Below, one piece after another: positions 8,677-17,062 of a DNA stretch of 64,000 nucleotides. Position numbers and translations under genes: made by a program. Each line of letters begins with the position of its first letter. Position 1 is the stretch's first letter. The stretch comes from an uncultured Bacillota bacterium (GTDB taxonomy: Bacteria; Bacillota; Clostridia; Lachnospirales; Lachnospiraceae): contig CATWQE010000007.1 in NCBI GenBank assembly GCA_958352855.1, forward strand, positions 10,919 through 74,918. The letters run 5' to 3'. The notes beneath the pieces are model-generated. The model did no database searches, was not told the DNA's origin, and saw only the letters and a list, made by a program, of their open reading frames with translations.

Positions 8677-9501
8677 ATGATTATGGATAGAAGAAAAACT
8701 CTGGAAGCATTTGCTTCGTATGTGGGGCAATATGACAGTAAAGACCCCAAGATTAGTCTGAAGATAAAGCATACCTATAAAGTGGCAGAGCTTTGTGATA
8801 AAATCGGCGCTGCGCTTGGGCTTACAGGGGATGGTTTGGATGCGGCTTGGCTGTGCGGTATGCTGCACGATATTGGAAGATTTGAGCAGATTCGGCAGTA
8901 TAACACCTTTATAGATGGTAAGTCTGTGGACCATGCAAAATTAAGCTGTGTGGTATTATTTGGAGAGGGCAGAGATAGAGATGGAATTTTAAAAAGACTT
9001 CCAATGCCTTGCCAGATGGCGGGATTTGAGAAATTTGCAGATTTAGAGGGTTATGAAGATGTGATTTTTACAGCCATTTACTGGCATAGTTCTTACCGTA
9101 TTCCCGAAGATTTGGATGAGCGGACCAGAATGTACTGTAATATTTTAAGGGATGCTGATAAGCTGGACATTCTTCGGGCGAATCTGGATACGCCGTTGGA
9201 GGATATTTATAACGTAAGCACAGAGGAATTATATAGAGCGCAGATAACGCCGGAAGTTATGAAAGCCTTTGATGAGCAGCATGCAGTGCCAAGGGAAGTG
9301 AAGAAAACTCCTGCAGACCATATTGCAGGCCATGTGTGCCTGGCATATGAGCTGGTATATCCTGTTAGCAGGGAGTTAGTAAGGGAACAGGGATATTTAC
9401 AGAAAATCCTGGAGTTTGAATCTGAGAATCCACAGACGCGAGAGCAGTTTGCATATATGAGACAGAAGATGAAAAGGGTACAACTTATAAAAACAACTTG
9501 A
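8677..9501 (+). CDS. HD-domain phosphohydrolase
   Basis: A soluble protein of 274 residues with a canonical HD metal-dependent phosphohydrolase domain: an early H (KIKHTYKVAELC), the HD doublet in CGMLHDIGRFEQ, a middle histidine (YWHSS) and the downstream Asp of RDADKLDILRAN. Such enzymes hydrolyse nucleotides or phosphorylated small molecules; the substrate is unknown. The start is placed at the ATG at 8677, six bases after AAAGG; the upstream ATG at 8653 has no ribosome binding site. It is followed closely by a MATE exporter. Confidence 0.8.
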   Translation: MIMDRRKTLEAFASYVGQYDSKDPKISLKIKHTYKVAELCDKIGAALGLTGDGLDAAWLCGMLHDIGRFEQIRQYNTFIDGKSVDHAKLSCVVLFGEGRDRDGILKRLPMPCQMAGFEKFADLEGYEDVIFTAIYWHSSYRIPEDLDERTRMYCNILRDADKLDILRANLDTPLEDIYNVSTEELYRAQITPEVMKAFDEQHAVPREVKKTPADHIAGHVCLAYELVYPVSRELVREQGYLQKILEFESENPQTREQFAYMRQKMKRVQLIKTT

Positions 9502-9580
9502 TTTTTTTCTGAAAAAGACTAGAATAGAAAATTGTGACAAAATGGATGATTTTATTCTGGTTGGAAGAGGAGAGAAAAAG

Positions 9581-10915
9581 ATGACAAATGATATGACATC
9601 GGGGAATCCGGTGAAGTTGATTATCAGGTTTATGATTCCCATGTGCCTGGGCAATATTTTCCAGCAGTTTTATAATATTGCGGATTCCATTATTGCAGGG
9701 CAGTTTCTGGGAGTAGATGCCCTGGCGGCTATTGGAAGTACAGGCTCTTTGATTTTCCTGGTTGTAGGGTGGTTAAACGGGCTTACAAGCGGATTTTCTA
9801 TATGGGTGGCGCAGTGGTTCGGCGCAAAGAAGCTGGACAGGATGAGACACTATATTGCCATGTCTGTTTATATTTGTATTGCTTTTGTCATTGTTATGAC
9901 TGCAGGGCTTTTAGCTGCCAATGAGCCTATACTCAGACTTATGAATGCGCCGGAAAACCTCATGAATGATATCAGCAGCTATATGGCTATTATTTATGCA
10001 GGACTGGTGGTAACCTGCGCCTATAATGCGCTTTCTGCTGTATTAAGGGCGCTTGGAGACAGCAAATCCCCACTATATTTTTTGATTATTTCTGCAGTTA
10101 TTAACATTGTGCTGGATATTGTGTTTATTGTGGTATTTCATATGGGAGTGGAAGGCTGTGGATATGCCACAGTGATTGCTCAGGGAATTTCAGCCTTGCT
10201 TTGTCTGATTTATATTGCAAAGAAATTTGAGGTTTTAAAGCTGCAAAAAGAAGACTTTCATTTTTCCTTTGAAACCATTAAGAAGCTTATGGTTCTGGGC
10301 GTTCCTATGGGACTGCAGTTTTCTATTACAGCCCTTGGCGTTATTATTGTGCAGGGAGCTATTAATGTTTATGGGGCAGTTCATATGGCGGGCTTTTCTG
10401 CTGCCGGAAAGATTCAGAATATTATCTGTACGGTGTTTGTTTCCTTTGGGGCTACCATTGCCACTTATGTGGGGCAGAACCGGGGCGCAGGGAATATGGA
10501 ACGGGTGAAGAAAGGCGTCTATCTGACTCAGGTTATGATACTGGTATGCAGTGCGGTGATTATGGCGGTGATTTTGCTCCTGGGTAAGTATATGATTTTG
10601 ATTTTCATAGACCCGTCAGAGACAGAAGTGTTGAAAGTGGCGCAGACGTATTTCAAAGCAGTTGCCTGGGCGTATCCGTTTTTGGGAAGTATTTATCTGT
10701 ACAGAAATGCCTTGCAGGGCCTGGGATTTGGGCTGGTGCCAATGCTTGGAGGTGTGTTCGAACTGGTGGCAAGGGCTGCCATTGTCTTTGCTATTGCAGG
10801 AAATGGAAACTTCTTCCAGGTTTGTTTATCAGATCCGGCGGCGTGGATTGCGGCGCTGATACCGTTGATTCCGTATTATTTTTGGGTGATGAAGAAAAAA
10901 AGGTTACTATACTAA
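9581..10915 (+). CDS. MATE-family multidrug/Na+ exporter
   Basis: A 444-residue membrane protein with about 12 hydrophobic helices in two repeated halves; both halves carry the family signatures (PMCLGNIFQQFYNIADSII near the front, ALSAVLRALGDSKSP near 155). It resembles the NorM/DinF-like exporters abundant in Clostridia and exports drugs or metabolites using Na+ or H+; substrate unknown. Start ATG at 9581 lies six bases after GAGGAGAG. Its last codons and stop are supplied by the left arm of a large inverted repeat. Confidence 0.88.
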   Translation: MTNDMTSGNPVKLIIRFMIPMCLGNIFQQFYNIADSIIAGQFLGVDALAAIGSTGSLIFLVVGWLNGLTSGFSIWVAQWFGAKKLDRMRHYIAMSVYICIAFVIVMTAGLLAANEPILRLMNAPENLMNDISSYMAIIYAGLVVTCAYNALSAVLRALGDSKSPLYFLIISAVINIVLDIVFIVVFHMGVEGCGYATVIAQGISALLCLIYIAKKFEVLKLQKEDFHFSFETIKKLMVLGVPMGLQFSITALGVIIVQGAINVYGAVHMAGFSAAGKIQNIICTVFVSFGATIATYVGQNRGAGNMERVKKGVYLTQVMILVCSAVIMAVILLLGKYMILIFIDPSETEVLKVAQTYFKAVAWAYPFLGSIYLYRNALQGLGFGLVPMLGGVFELVARAAIVFAIAGNGNFFQVCLSDPAAWIAALIPLIPYYFWVMKKKRLLY

Positions 10916-11052
10916 ATGCATATCAAGAATATTTATACATTTCCAGCTCAGCCTGCGTTCACTTTGAGCCTGTAGTCTCAAAGCGTACTCAGCAGATTCG
11001 CCGGAACTGTATAAATATTCCTAAATGTTGATATAGTGTAGTAACCTTTTTT
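10894..11052. repeat. 159-bp imperfect palindrome (MITE-like element or bidirectional terminator)
   Basis: The left arm begins with a run of A then GGTTACTATACTA; the right arm ends in TAGTGTAGTAACC then a run of T. Further matching blocks (ATATCAA with its complement, AATATTTATACA with TGTATAAATATT) continue inward to the central stem CTTTGAG/CTCAAAG (10962-10968 and 10977-10983). Both arms are about 75 bases and almost fully alignable. It lies between two convergent genes, so it can stop transcription both ways, but it is far longer than the other terminators here. Confidence 0.7.
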
Positions 11053-11058
11053 CGTTAT

Positions 11059-11661
11059 TTAAAATTTGAATGTATCTCTAAGCGGCGCCCATTTTTGGTC
11101 TTTATCGCTTAAATTGAGGGGTGTTCCGTCTTCCAGTGTATATCCGGCAGCAGAAGCATTCCCCTGATATTCTCCGGTAAGCTGTGGCCACTCAATGCCG
11201 ATTTCAGGGTCATTCCATGCCAGGCCGCCTTCATCTCCGGGATGGTAGAAGTCTGTACATTTGTAGCAGAATTCAGCTACATCACTGAGTACTAAGAAGC
11301 CATGTGCAAATCCTTCCGGAATATAAAACTGTTTCTTGTTTTCTTCGGTCAGTTCAATGCCAAACCATTTTCCGTAGGTTTCGCTGTTACTTCTTAAATC
11401 TACAGCTACGTCAAATACACTTCCTTTGATTACCCGGACTAATTTTCCCTGTGGGAATTCTTTCTGGAAATGTAAACCTCTTAAAACGCCTTTTGTGGAA
11501 CAGGACTGGTTGTCCTGCACAAAATTCATAGTAAGACCGGCTTCCTCCATATCTTTCTGATTATAGGTTTCCATGAAATAGCCTCTGGCATCTCCATGAA
11601 CCGCCGGTTCAATTACATACAGACCTTCGATTGGGCATTTGCTTACTTTAATCTGTCCCAT
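11059..11661 (-). CDS. rfbC: dTDP-4-dehydrorhamnose 3,5-epimerase
   Basis: This 200-residue cupin-fold epimerase catalyses the third step of dTDP-L-rhamnose synthesis. Diagnostic segments: GDARGYFMETY, NQSCSTKGVLRGLHFQ (with the catalytic His), GKLVRVIKGSVFDVAVDLR and FYIPEGFAHGFLVLSD. Length is normal. It is the last gene of the rfbABDC operon on the minus strand, 36 bases after rfbD, and runs into the large palindrome that probably ends the transcript. Confidence 0.96.
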   Translation of the reverse strand: MGQIKVSKCPIEGLYVIEPAVHGDARGYFMETYNQKDMEEAGLTMNFVQDNQSCSTKGVLRGLHFQKEFPQGKLVRVIKGSVFDVAVDLRSNSETYGKWFGIELTEENKKQFYIPEGFAHGFLVLSDVAEFCYKCTDFYHPGDEGGLAWNDPEIGIEWPQLTGEYQGNASAAGYTLEDGTPLNLSDKDQKWAPLRDTFKF

Positions 11662-11697
11662 GTTATTAACTCTCCTAACTGAAATAATGTAGTGTCC

Positions 11698-12633
11698 TTA
11701 AAATTCAATTTCCTGTAAATAGCGTTTTACCGCATCCTGCCAGGTTGGCAGAGGCTCAAAGCCATTTTCTGTTAATTTGCTTTTGTCCAGGCGGCTGTTA
11801 AATGGACGTTTTGCCTTAGATGCGCCATATTCTGCGGTAGTTACGGGTTTTACAGTAACTTTGGCATATTCTTCGTGTCCGGCTTCTATTGCCTGACGGA
11901 AGATTTCCTTTGTGAAATCACACCAGCTAATATAGCCGCCTTCATTGGTGGCATGGTAATAGCCATATTTGTCTGTTTCAATCATATCTACCAGCAGTCT
12001 TGCCAGATCCAGTGTATAAGTAGGAGTACCAATCTGGTCATCCACTACGGTAAGGGTATCGTGGGTCTTACCAAGATTCAGCATGGTCTTAATAAAGTTT
12101 TTACCATTCTTTCCAAATACCCAGGCAATGCGGACAATAAAATATTTCTCAAGATTTTCAGATACAGCCAGCTCACCGGCTAACTTTGTTTCTCCATAAA
12201 CATTGAGGGGCTTGTAATCTTTGCAGTCTGGAAGCCATGGTTTGGTTCCCTGACCGTCAAACACATAGTCAGTGCTGATGTAAACCATTTTGCAGTTCAA
12301 TTCTTTACATACCAGGGCAATGTTTTCGGTTCCTGTGGCATTGACAGCCTGTACAACTGGTTTTTTATCTTCGTCTTCTGCCAAATCTACAGCAGTCCAG
12401 GCTGCGCAGTGAATCACAACATCAGGGGCAGCAGATTTTAAAACAGTTTCCACAGAAGCTTTGTCTGTGATATCCATGGAAACATAAGGCATGGTAGTGA
12501 CAGCAGTGCCATCCTGGATGCCGCTGTACACTTCCTTGATATCTGAGCCAATACCTTCGTATCCTCTTTTGGCCAGTTCGTTCATAACGTCATGGCCTAA
12601 CTGGCCGGCAACACCGGTAACTAAAACTTTCAT
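11698..12633 (-). CDS. rfbD: dTDP-4-dehydrorhamnose reductase
   Basis: This 311-residue extended short-chain dehydrogenase catalyses the last NAD(P)H-dependent step of dTDP-L-rhamnose synthesis. The Rossmann motif GVAGQLG is at residues 7-13, the active-site pair is in YGETK, and VFDGQGTKPW and IAWVFGKNGKNF are typical of RmlD. It starts at an ATG behind AAGGAGG, third in the operon between rfbB and rfbC. Confidence 0.95.
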   Translation of the reverse strand: MKVLVTGVAGQLGHDVMNELAKRGYEGIGSDIKEVYSGIQDGTAVTTMPYVSMDITDKASVETVLKSAAPDVVIHCAAWTAVDLAEDEDKKPVVQAVNATGTENIALVCKELNCKMVYISTDYVFDGQGTKPWLPDCKDYKPLNVYGETKLAGELAVSENLEKYFIVRIAWVFGKNGKNFIKTMLNLGKTHDTLTVVDDQIGTPTYTLDLARLLVDMIETDKYGYYHATNEGGYISWCDFTKEIFRQAIEAGHEEYAKVTVKPVTTAEYGASKAKRPFNSRLDKSKLTENGFEPLPTWQDAVKRYLQEIEF

Positions 12634-12663
12634 TGCGTAAACCTCCTTGTGAGAAACAACTGA

Positions 12664-13683
12664 TTAGCGGTTTGCATACATTTTTTCATAGTAATTCTGG
12701 TATTCTCCGGAAATAATGGTTTCCCACCATTCTTTGTTGTCTAAATACCACTGGATGGTTTTCTTAATACCGTCTGCAAATTTAGTTTCCGGCAGCCATC
12801 CAAGTTCATTGTGAATCTTTGTGGGGTCAATAGCGTAGCGCATGTCATGGCCTTTTCTGTCGGTTACATAAGTAATGAGACTTTCCGGTTTTCCCAGCTC
12901 TTTGCAGATGATTTTAACAATATCAATATTCTTCATTTCATTGTGTCCGCCAATGTTGTAAACCTCTCCTACGCGGCCTTTGTGGATGATTAAGTCAATA
13001 GCTTTGCAGTGGTCTTCCACGTACAGCCAGTCACGGACATTTTCACCTTTTCCGTAAACAGGAAGTGGTTTGTCATTTAAAGCATTGGCAATCATCAGCG
13101 GAATGAGTTTTTCCGGGAAATGATATGGTCCGTAGTTGTTGGAGCAGCGGCTGATGGTTACAGGCAGACCGTAGGTACGGTGGTAAGCCAGAACCAGAAG
13201 GTCAGCGCCTGCTTTGGAGGAGCTGTATGGGCTGCTGGTGTGGATTGGTGTTTCTTCTGTGAAGAATAAGTCAGGGCGGTCCAGAGGCAGGTCACCGTAA
13301 ACTTCGTCAGTAGAAACCTGGTGATATCTCTGGATACCGTATTTGCGGCAGGCGTCCATGAGTACAGCAGTTCCTTTGATGTTAGTATCCAGGAATACTT
13401 CCGGATTTTCAATAGAACGGTCTACATGGCTCTCAGCAGCAAAGTTTACTACCATATCAGGATGTTCTTCTTCAAATAATTTATAAACCGCCTCTCTGTC
13501 TGTGATGCTTTCTTTTACAAAACGGAAATTCGGGTTGTCCATAACAGGTGCAAGAGTAGACAGGTTTCCTGCATAGGTCAGGCAGTCCAGACACACAATA
13601 CGGTAGTCAGGGTATTTGTCTAACATGTGAAAAATAAAGTTGCTTCCAATAAATCCGGCTCCACCGGTAACAATAATTGTCAT
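12664..13683 (-). CDS. rfbB: dTDP-glucose 4,6-dehydratase
   Basis: A 339-residue extended SDR enzyme that converts dTDP-glucose to dTDP-4-keto-6-deoxyglucose. It has the NAD motif GGAGFIGSNF at the N-terminus, the STDEVYGDL segment with catalytic acidic residues, the YSSSKAGAD catalytic Tyr/Lys and the VRDWLYVEDH signature. The start is the ATG at 13683, eight bases after AGGAGA; a TTG two codons earlier is not needed. Second gene of the rhamnose operon. Confidence 0.96.
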   Translation of the reverse strand: MTIIVTGGAGFIGSNFIFHMLDKYPDYRIVCLDCLTYAGNLSTLAPVMDNPNFRFVKESITDREAVYKLFEEEHPDMVVNFAAESHVDRSIENPEVFLDTNIKGTAVLMDACRKYGIQRYHQVSTDEVYGDLPLDRPDLFFTEETPIHTSSPYSSSKAGADLLVLAYHRTYGLPVTISRCSNNYGPYHFPEKLIPLMIANALNDKPLPVYGKGENVRDWLYVEDHCKAIDLIIHKGRVGEVYNIGGHNEMKNIDIVKIICKELGKPESLITYVTDRKGHDMRYAIDPTKIHNELGWLPETKFADGIKKTIQWYLDNKEWWETIISGEYQNYYEKMYANR

Positions 13684-13749
13684 AATCAAAATCTCCTGTT
13701 CTTAAAATAAAATATATGCATTTAGGTCTAAAATATGATTTCTAATGGA

Positions 13750-14646
13750 TTAGTGCAGGGTGTCCAGATATTTACCATCTAAGACGTCTTTTAAATACTG
13801 GCCATACTGGTTTTTCTTTAATACTTCATAAACTTCCAGAACATCTTCTTTGGAAATCCATCCGTTTAAGTAAGCAATTTCTTCCAGGCAGGCAATCTTA
13901 CGGTGCTGATGGCTTTCCATGGTTTTCACAAAGTTGGTTGCTTCTACCAGACTTTCGTGAGTACCGGTATCCAGCCAGGTAAAGCCCTGTCCTAAAAGTT
14001 CTACATTTAAGCTGCCTTCTTCCAGATAAATGCGGTTTAAGTCTGTGATTTCCAGTTCGCCTCTTGCACTTGGTTTTAAGTTTTTCGCATATTCTACTAC
14101 TTTGTTGTCATAGAAATAAAGTCCTGTAACACAGTAATTACTCTTTGGATGTTCTGGTTTCTCTTCAATGGAAATTGCTTTGCCTTCCTGATTGAACTCT
14201 ACAATACCAAAACGTTCCGGGTCATCGACATAGTAGCCGAATACAGTTGCGCCTTTGCCTGTTTCCGCATTTTCTACGGCTGCTTTTAAGCGTTTTTTCA
14301 GACCATGACCTGCGAAAATATTGTCTCCAAGAACCATGGCAACACAGTCATTGCCAATAAATTCCTCACCAATGATAAATGCCTGTGCCAGACCGTCCGG
14401 GCTTGGCTGAACAGCATAGGAAAGCTGTACGCCGAACTGATGACCGTCGCCTAAGAGCTCCTGGAATCTAGGGGTATCCTGTGGTGTGGAGATAATGAGG
14501 ATTTCACGAATTCCTGCATTCATCAGCACAGAAAGAGGATAGTAAATCATGGGTTTGTCATAAATTGGTAAAAGCTGCTTGGATGTTACCATAGTCAGGG
14601 GATAAAGGCGGGTTCCGGAACCGCCGGCTAAAATAATTCCTTTCAT
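13750..14646 (-). CDS. rfbA: glucose-1-phosphate thymidylyltransferase
   Basis: This 298-residue nucleotidyltransferase makes dTDP-glucose from dTTP and glucose-1-phosphate. It shows the nucleotide-binding loop [11 protein letters not shown], the KPMIYYPLS segment, GDNIF for metal binding and the IEEKP motif. Length is normal. It opens the rfbABDC operon; its start follows AAGGAGA and lies about 45 bases downstream of a MerR-type promoter. Confidence 0.97.
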   Translation of the reverse strand: MKGIILAGGSGTRLYPLTMVTSKQLLPIYDKPMIYYPLSVLMNAGIREILIISTPQDTPRFQELLGDGHQFGVQLSYAVQPSPDGLAQAFIIGEEFIGNDCVAMVLGDNIFAGHGLKKRLKAAVENAETGKGATVFGYYVDDPERFGIVEFNQEGKAISIEEKPEHPKSNYCVTGLYFYDNKVVEYAKNLKPSARGELEITDLNRIYLEEGSLNVELLGQGFTWLDTGTHESLVEATNFVKTMESHQHRKIACLEEIAYLNGWISKEDVLEVYEVLKKNQYGQYLKDVLDGKYLDTLH

Positions 14647-14695
14647 AAAGGTTCTCCTTTTGTTTGTAACTGGATTTTCGAGTTTCTATGGTTGC

Positions 14696-14726
14696 ATTAT
14701 ATAAGGTGACGTTACGTCATCTGCAA
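14696..14726 (-). promoter_or_regulatory. MerR-type promoter with 19-bp spacer and operator dyad, driving rfbABDC
   Basis: On the minus strand a -35 box TTGCAG (14721-14726) and a consensus -10 TATAAT (14696-14701) are separated by exactly 19 bases. The spacer contains the 13-base dyad TGACGT-T-ACGTCA (14707-14719). An overlong spacer with a centred palindrome is the hallmark of promoters activated by MerR-family proteins through DNA distortion. The promoter points at rfbA and lies just after the MerR-methyltransferase gene. That this particular MerR protein binds here is inferred. Confidence 0.8.
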
Positions 14727-14754
14727 GAGCTTTTTTCAAAAATTTACACAAATT

Positions 14755-15942
14755 TTAGAATGTCCGGGTTTTACAGAGAAAAATCCCGGCTTCTTTGGTA
14801 ATGTGAAAAGCAGTTTTCGTCTTTTTTGTCACAAAGCTTCGGAATTCCTTGTATCGGTCCAGAAGGTATTGATTCTGATTTCCATGACAGGAAAGTATGT
14901 ATTCAATCAGGGGCTCCGGCGCATCCACTTCCAGGCGGTCTTCATAGGAACGCCAGGTAATGTTGGAAAAGTAAGGGGAGAGCAGTTTTTCTCCATTTTC
15001 TTTTCCAAACTTCTCATAAAGCTTTTCCCCGGATAGGATAATGCGGCTGTCAAACTCCTGAACTAAATCGCTGATTTCCCTCATATGTGCAATTCCATAA
15101 GCGCTGCACAGGAAGCTTCCTCCCGGTTTTAATACCCGCTGGACTTCCCCACAAACCTTTGGAATATCACAGTAGAACAGCACATGATTGGCAATGACCA
15201 GGTCAAAGCTGTGGCCAGGATAAGGAAGCTGATGGCAATCAAAGGCAGAAAAGGAAAAACGCTGGTCAAGTGTGCCAATTTCACGCTTTGCATCCCGAAG
15301 CATTCCTTCGGAAATATCGCTGAGAGTTACAGAGACATTTTGAGGAAGTTTGTCTCTGTTTTCTGCCCAGAGGGCGCCGCTGCCACAGCCTATTTCCAGA
15401 ATCTTCATGCCCTCTTTTATGCTACACTGCTCAAAAAGCCAGGGAAACCATCCTTGCTTATTCATGGAATACAGGCTGTGCAGACGGATTCTGGCAGAAA
15501 TATTGGAAGAATTCTGATATTGGGTTTTCAGGCTTTTTTCCATGTTGGTCAGGTGAATCAGGTTTAGCATGCGGCTCCAGTTAATGCTATGCTGTGTGCG
15601 GATTTCCTGGGTGGTATCTTCAATGGCTTTCTCTACCAGTTGAAGCTGTTCAATGCGGTCACGAATGAGTTTTTGCTGCATGTTCAGGGAATTCAGCATA
15701 AAGTGAAAATCTGTGTCATTGATGGTCATTTCCTTAATGTCATCCAGAGAGAATCCCAGATATTTCAGCAGAAGAATCTGCTGCAGCCGGGCAAAATCCT
15801 GTTCTGTATAGAAACGGGAGCCGGAAGGGGATACATAGGATGGTTTTAAGATGTTTTGTTTGTCATAAAAACGTACTGTACGGACTGAGATATTTGCCAT
15901 GCGGGCAAACTGTCCGGAGGTGTAGTAGCCGGGAAGGTTCAT
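14755..15942 (-). CDS. MerR-family regulator fused to a SAM-dependent methyltransferase
   Basis: This 395-residue protein starts with a MerR winged helix (YYTSGQFARMANISVRTVRF, then SGSRFYTEQD and LKYLGFSLDDI, residues about 5-75), followed by a coiled-coil dimerisation helix (about 85-125). From about 170 it carries a class I methyltransferase with motif I LEIGCGSG, SDISEGML and VIANHVLFY. In MerR proteins the C-terminal domain is normally the effector sensor; here it is a methyltransferase, so SAM or a methylatable compound may be the signal. The gene lies upstream of, and co-oriented with, the rhamnose operon. Start ATG follows AGGAGG. Confidence 0.88.
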   Translation of the reverse strand: MNLPGYYTSGQFARMANISVRTVRFYDKQNILKPSYVSPSGSRFYTEQDFARLQQILLLKYLGFSLDDIKEMTINDTDFHFMLNSLNMQQKLIRDRIEQLQLVEKAIEDTTQEIRTQHSINWSRMLNLIHLTNMEKSLKTQYQNSSNISARIRLHSLYSMNKQGWFPWLFEQCSIKEGMKILEIGCGSGALWAENRDKLPQNVSVTLSDISEGMLRDAKREIGTLDQRFSFSAFDCHQLPYPGHSFDLVIANHVLFYCDIPKVCGEVQRVLKPGGSFLCSAYGIAHMREISDLVQEFDSRIILSGEKLYEKFGKENGEKLLSPYFSNITWRSYEDRLEVDAPEPLIEYILSCHGNQNQYLLDRYKEFRSFVTKKTKTAFHITKEAGIFLCKTRTF

Positions 15943-16019
15943 GGGAATCCTCCTTTCTGTGGAAAATAGTGGTTAGGGTTATTATAACCCAGAGGGGTGG
16001 GAGTGTATAGGACTTCTTT

Positions 16020-16631
16020 TTAGATGAATTTTAATAGTTGGTGAAGTTGGTGTGCTTTGCCATTGTGCGTAGGAATTGTGGTACGTGTATCAAATGGTTT
16101 GAAATGGTTCTGAATATAAAAATTTAGGAGGAAATCATTATCCTCACACTCCAGAAATTCTATGATACCTCCAATGGAATATTGGAGATTGGATATGGTC
16201 TTTAGGGCAAACCCTAAAAGAACAGAACCGGAAATTTGTTGTTCTTTAGGCAGAGAATAATTTTTGCCTAATTGAGCAATTAAATAAGCAGCAGTAGTAT
16301 AGGAGTTTGTTTTTGGATTTAGAATACTGACACGAGCAAGTTTCTTTGCCATTGTTTTGCTGATATTTGCGGCGCATATAGAAATGGGTTTTATCGCAAG
16401 TGAAAAATAACCGACCAGGGCTGCATCACTTTCAGAAAACACAAGATAGGTAATAGATTGGTCTTTTTTTGTAAATTCGATTGCATTATGTAATAAAAAG
16501 AATTCTACGTCGGGATTGCCTGGACAAGAGAAATCGGAGAGTAACTTATAAAGACTGTGCTCTCCGATATAGGTCGGCTGGTCTTTATCCAAATATACTC
16601 GAAGATTGATAATAAAGTATTGATTAGACAT
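16020..16631 (-). CDS. GNAT-family acetyltransferase (possible TacT-like toxin)
   Basis: This 203-residue protein shows a GNAT fold: a ValVGYFSLAIK-like central strand (ALVGYFSLAIKPI), an acetyl-CoA region around YLIAQLGKNYSLPKEQQISG, LLGFALKTI, and the C-terminal motif VIEFLEC..LLNFYIQNHFK-like (IIEFLECEDN, LLNFYIQNHFK). This layout recalls the tRNA-acetylating toxins TacT/AtaT. It begins one base after the stop of a 58-residue protein gene, with its AAGGA site inside that gene, so the two are translationally coupled. The toxin role is inferred from architecture; it could be an ordinary acetyltransferase. Confidence 0.7.
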   Translation of the reverse strand: MSNQYFIINLRVYLDKDQPTYIGEHSLYKLLSDFSCPGNPDVEFFLLHNAIEFTKKDQSITYLVFSESDAALVGYFSLAIKPISICAANISKTMAKKLARVSILNPKTNSYTTAAYLIAQLGKNYSLPKEQQISGSVLLGFALKTISNLQYSIGGIIEFLECEDNDFLLNFYIQNHFKPFDTRTTIPTHNGKAHQLHQLLKFI

Positions 16632-16632
16632 A

Positions 16633-16809
16633 TTATTTTTTCCTTTTTGCCATTAAATTTAAGATTTCCTTTGGGTTTGTTAATTCTCGTCCAGGAAGTG
16701 GCTGTTTGGGAATGCGGTCATGGTCTGCCTCTTCAAGAGCAGTAACAAAACGTTGGACACTTTTGGGATTAGATATAACAAAACTATGAGTAATGCTTGA
16801 AGTAGCCAT
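16633..16809 (-). CDS. 58-residue small protein preceding the GNAT enzyme (candidate antitoxin)
   Basis: The short frame starts at an ATG seven bases after a strong AAGGAGG site and ends with TAA one base before the GNAT start. It reads MATSSITHSFVISN..., followed by an acidic helix (VQRFVTALEEADHD) and a basic C-terminal tail (MAKRKK). Small proteins starting MATSSIT..FVI ahead of GNAT genes are familiar to me from Clostridia, but I cannot name a characterised family. Good initiation site, tight coupling and its own promoter support it as a real gene and likely partner or antitoxin of the GNAT protein. Confidence 0.7.
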   Translation of the reverse strand: MATSSITHSFVISNPKSVQRFVTALEEADHDRIPKQPLPGRELTNPKEILNLMAKRKK

Positions 16810-16868
16810 AATAAAACCTCCTTGTTCATGTGGGTATGTATGTTAATAATACATTTATTTGTAATTTC

Positions 16869-16897
16869 AGTATATGCAGATTTTCTGGAAAAGGCAA
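16869..16897 (-). promoter_or_regulatory. promoter of the small-protein/GNAT operon
   Basis: Minus strand -35 TTGCCT and -10 TATACT are spaced by 17 bases, with a predicted start near 16862 and a 50-base leader before the small gene. No clear operator dyad was seen over it. Confidence 0.6.
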
Positions 16898-17012
16898 TGG
16901 GTATATTATGAATAATTTTTGAAAAATTTATAATCAAGATATTAAGTATTTTATCTGTTAGAGGAGATAGTTTAATTGGATATCAAGTTTGAAATTAATC
17001 TTGCTCAACCGA

Positions 17013-17055
17013 AAAAACATTGGAACAGCGGTTCTTTCGCTGCTACAATGTTTTT
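17013..17055 (-). terminator. terminator of the YesMN-type operon
   Basis: AAAAACATTG..CAGCG pairs with CGCTG..CAATGTTTTT, just beyond the stop codon of the response regulator. The A run on the left gives a U run for minus-strand transcripts. Confidence 0.7.
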
Positions 17056-17062
17056 AATATTT

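Noticed and set aside
15943..16019. Second MerR-type promoter ahead of the MerR-methyltransferase gene
   Set aside because: A palindromic GGGTTATTATAACCC containing a -10-like TATAAT is present, but no acceptable -35 box at 17-19 bases could be found.
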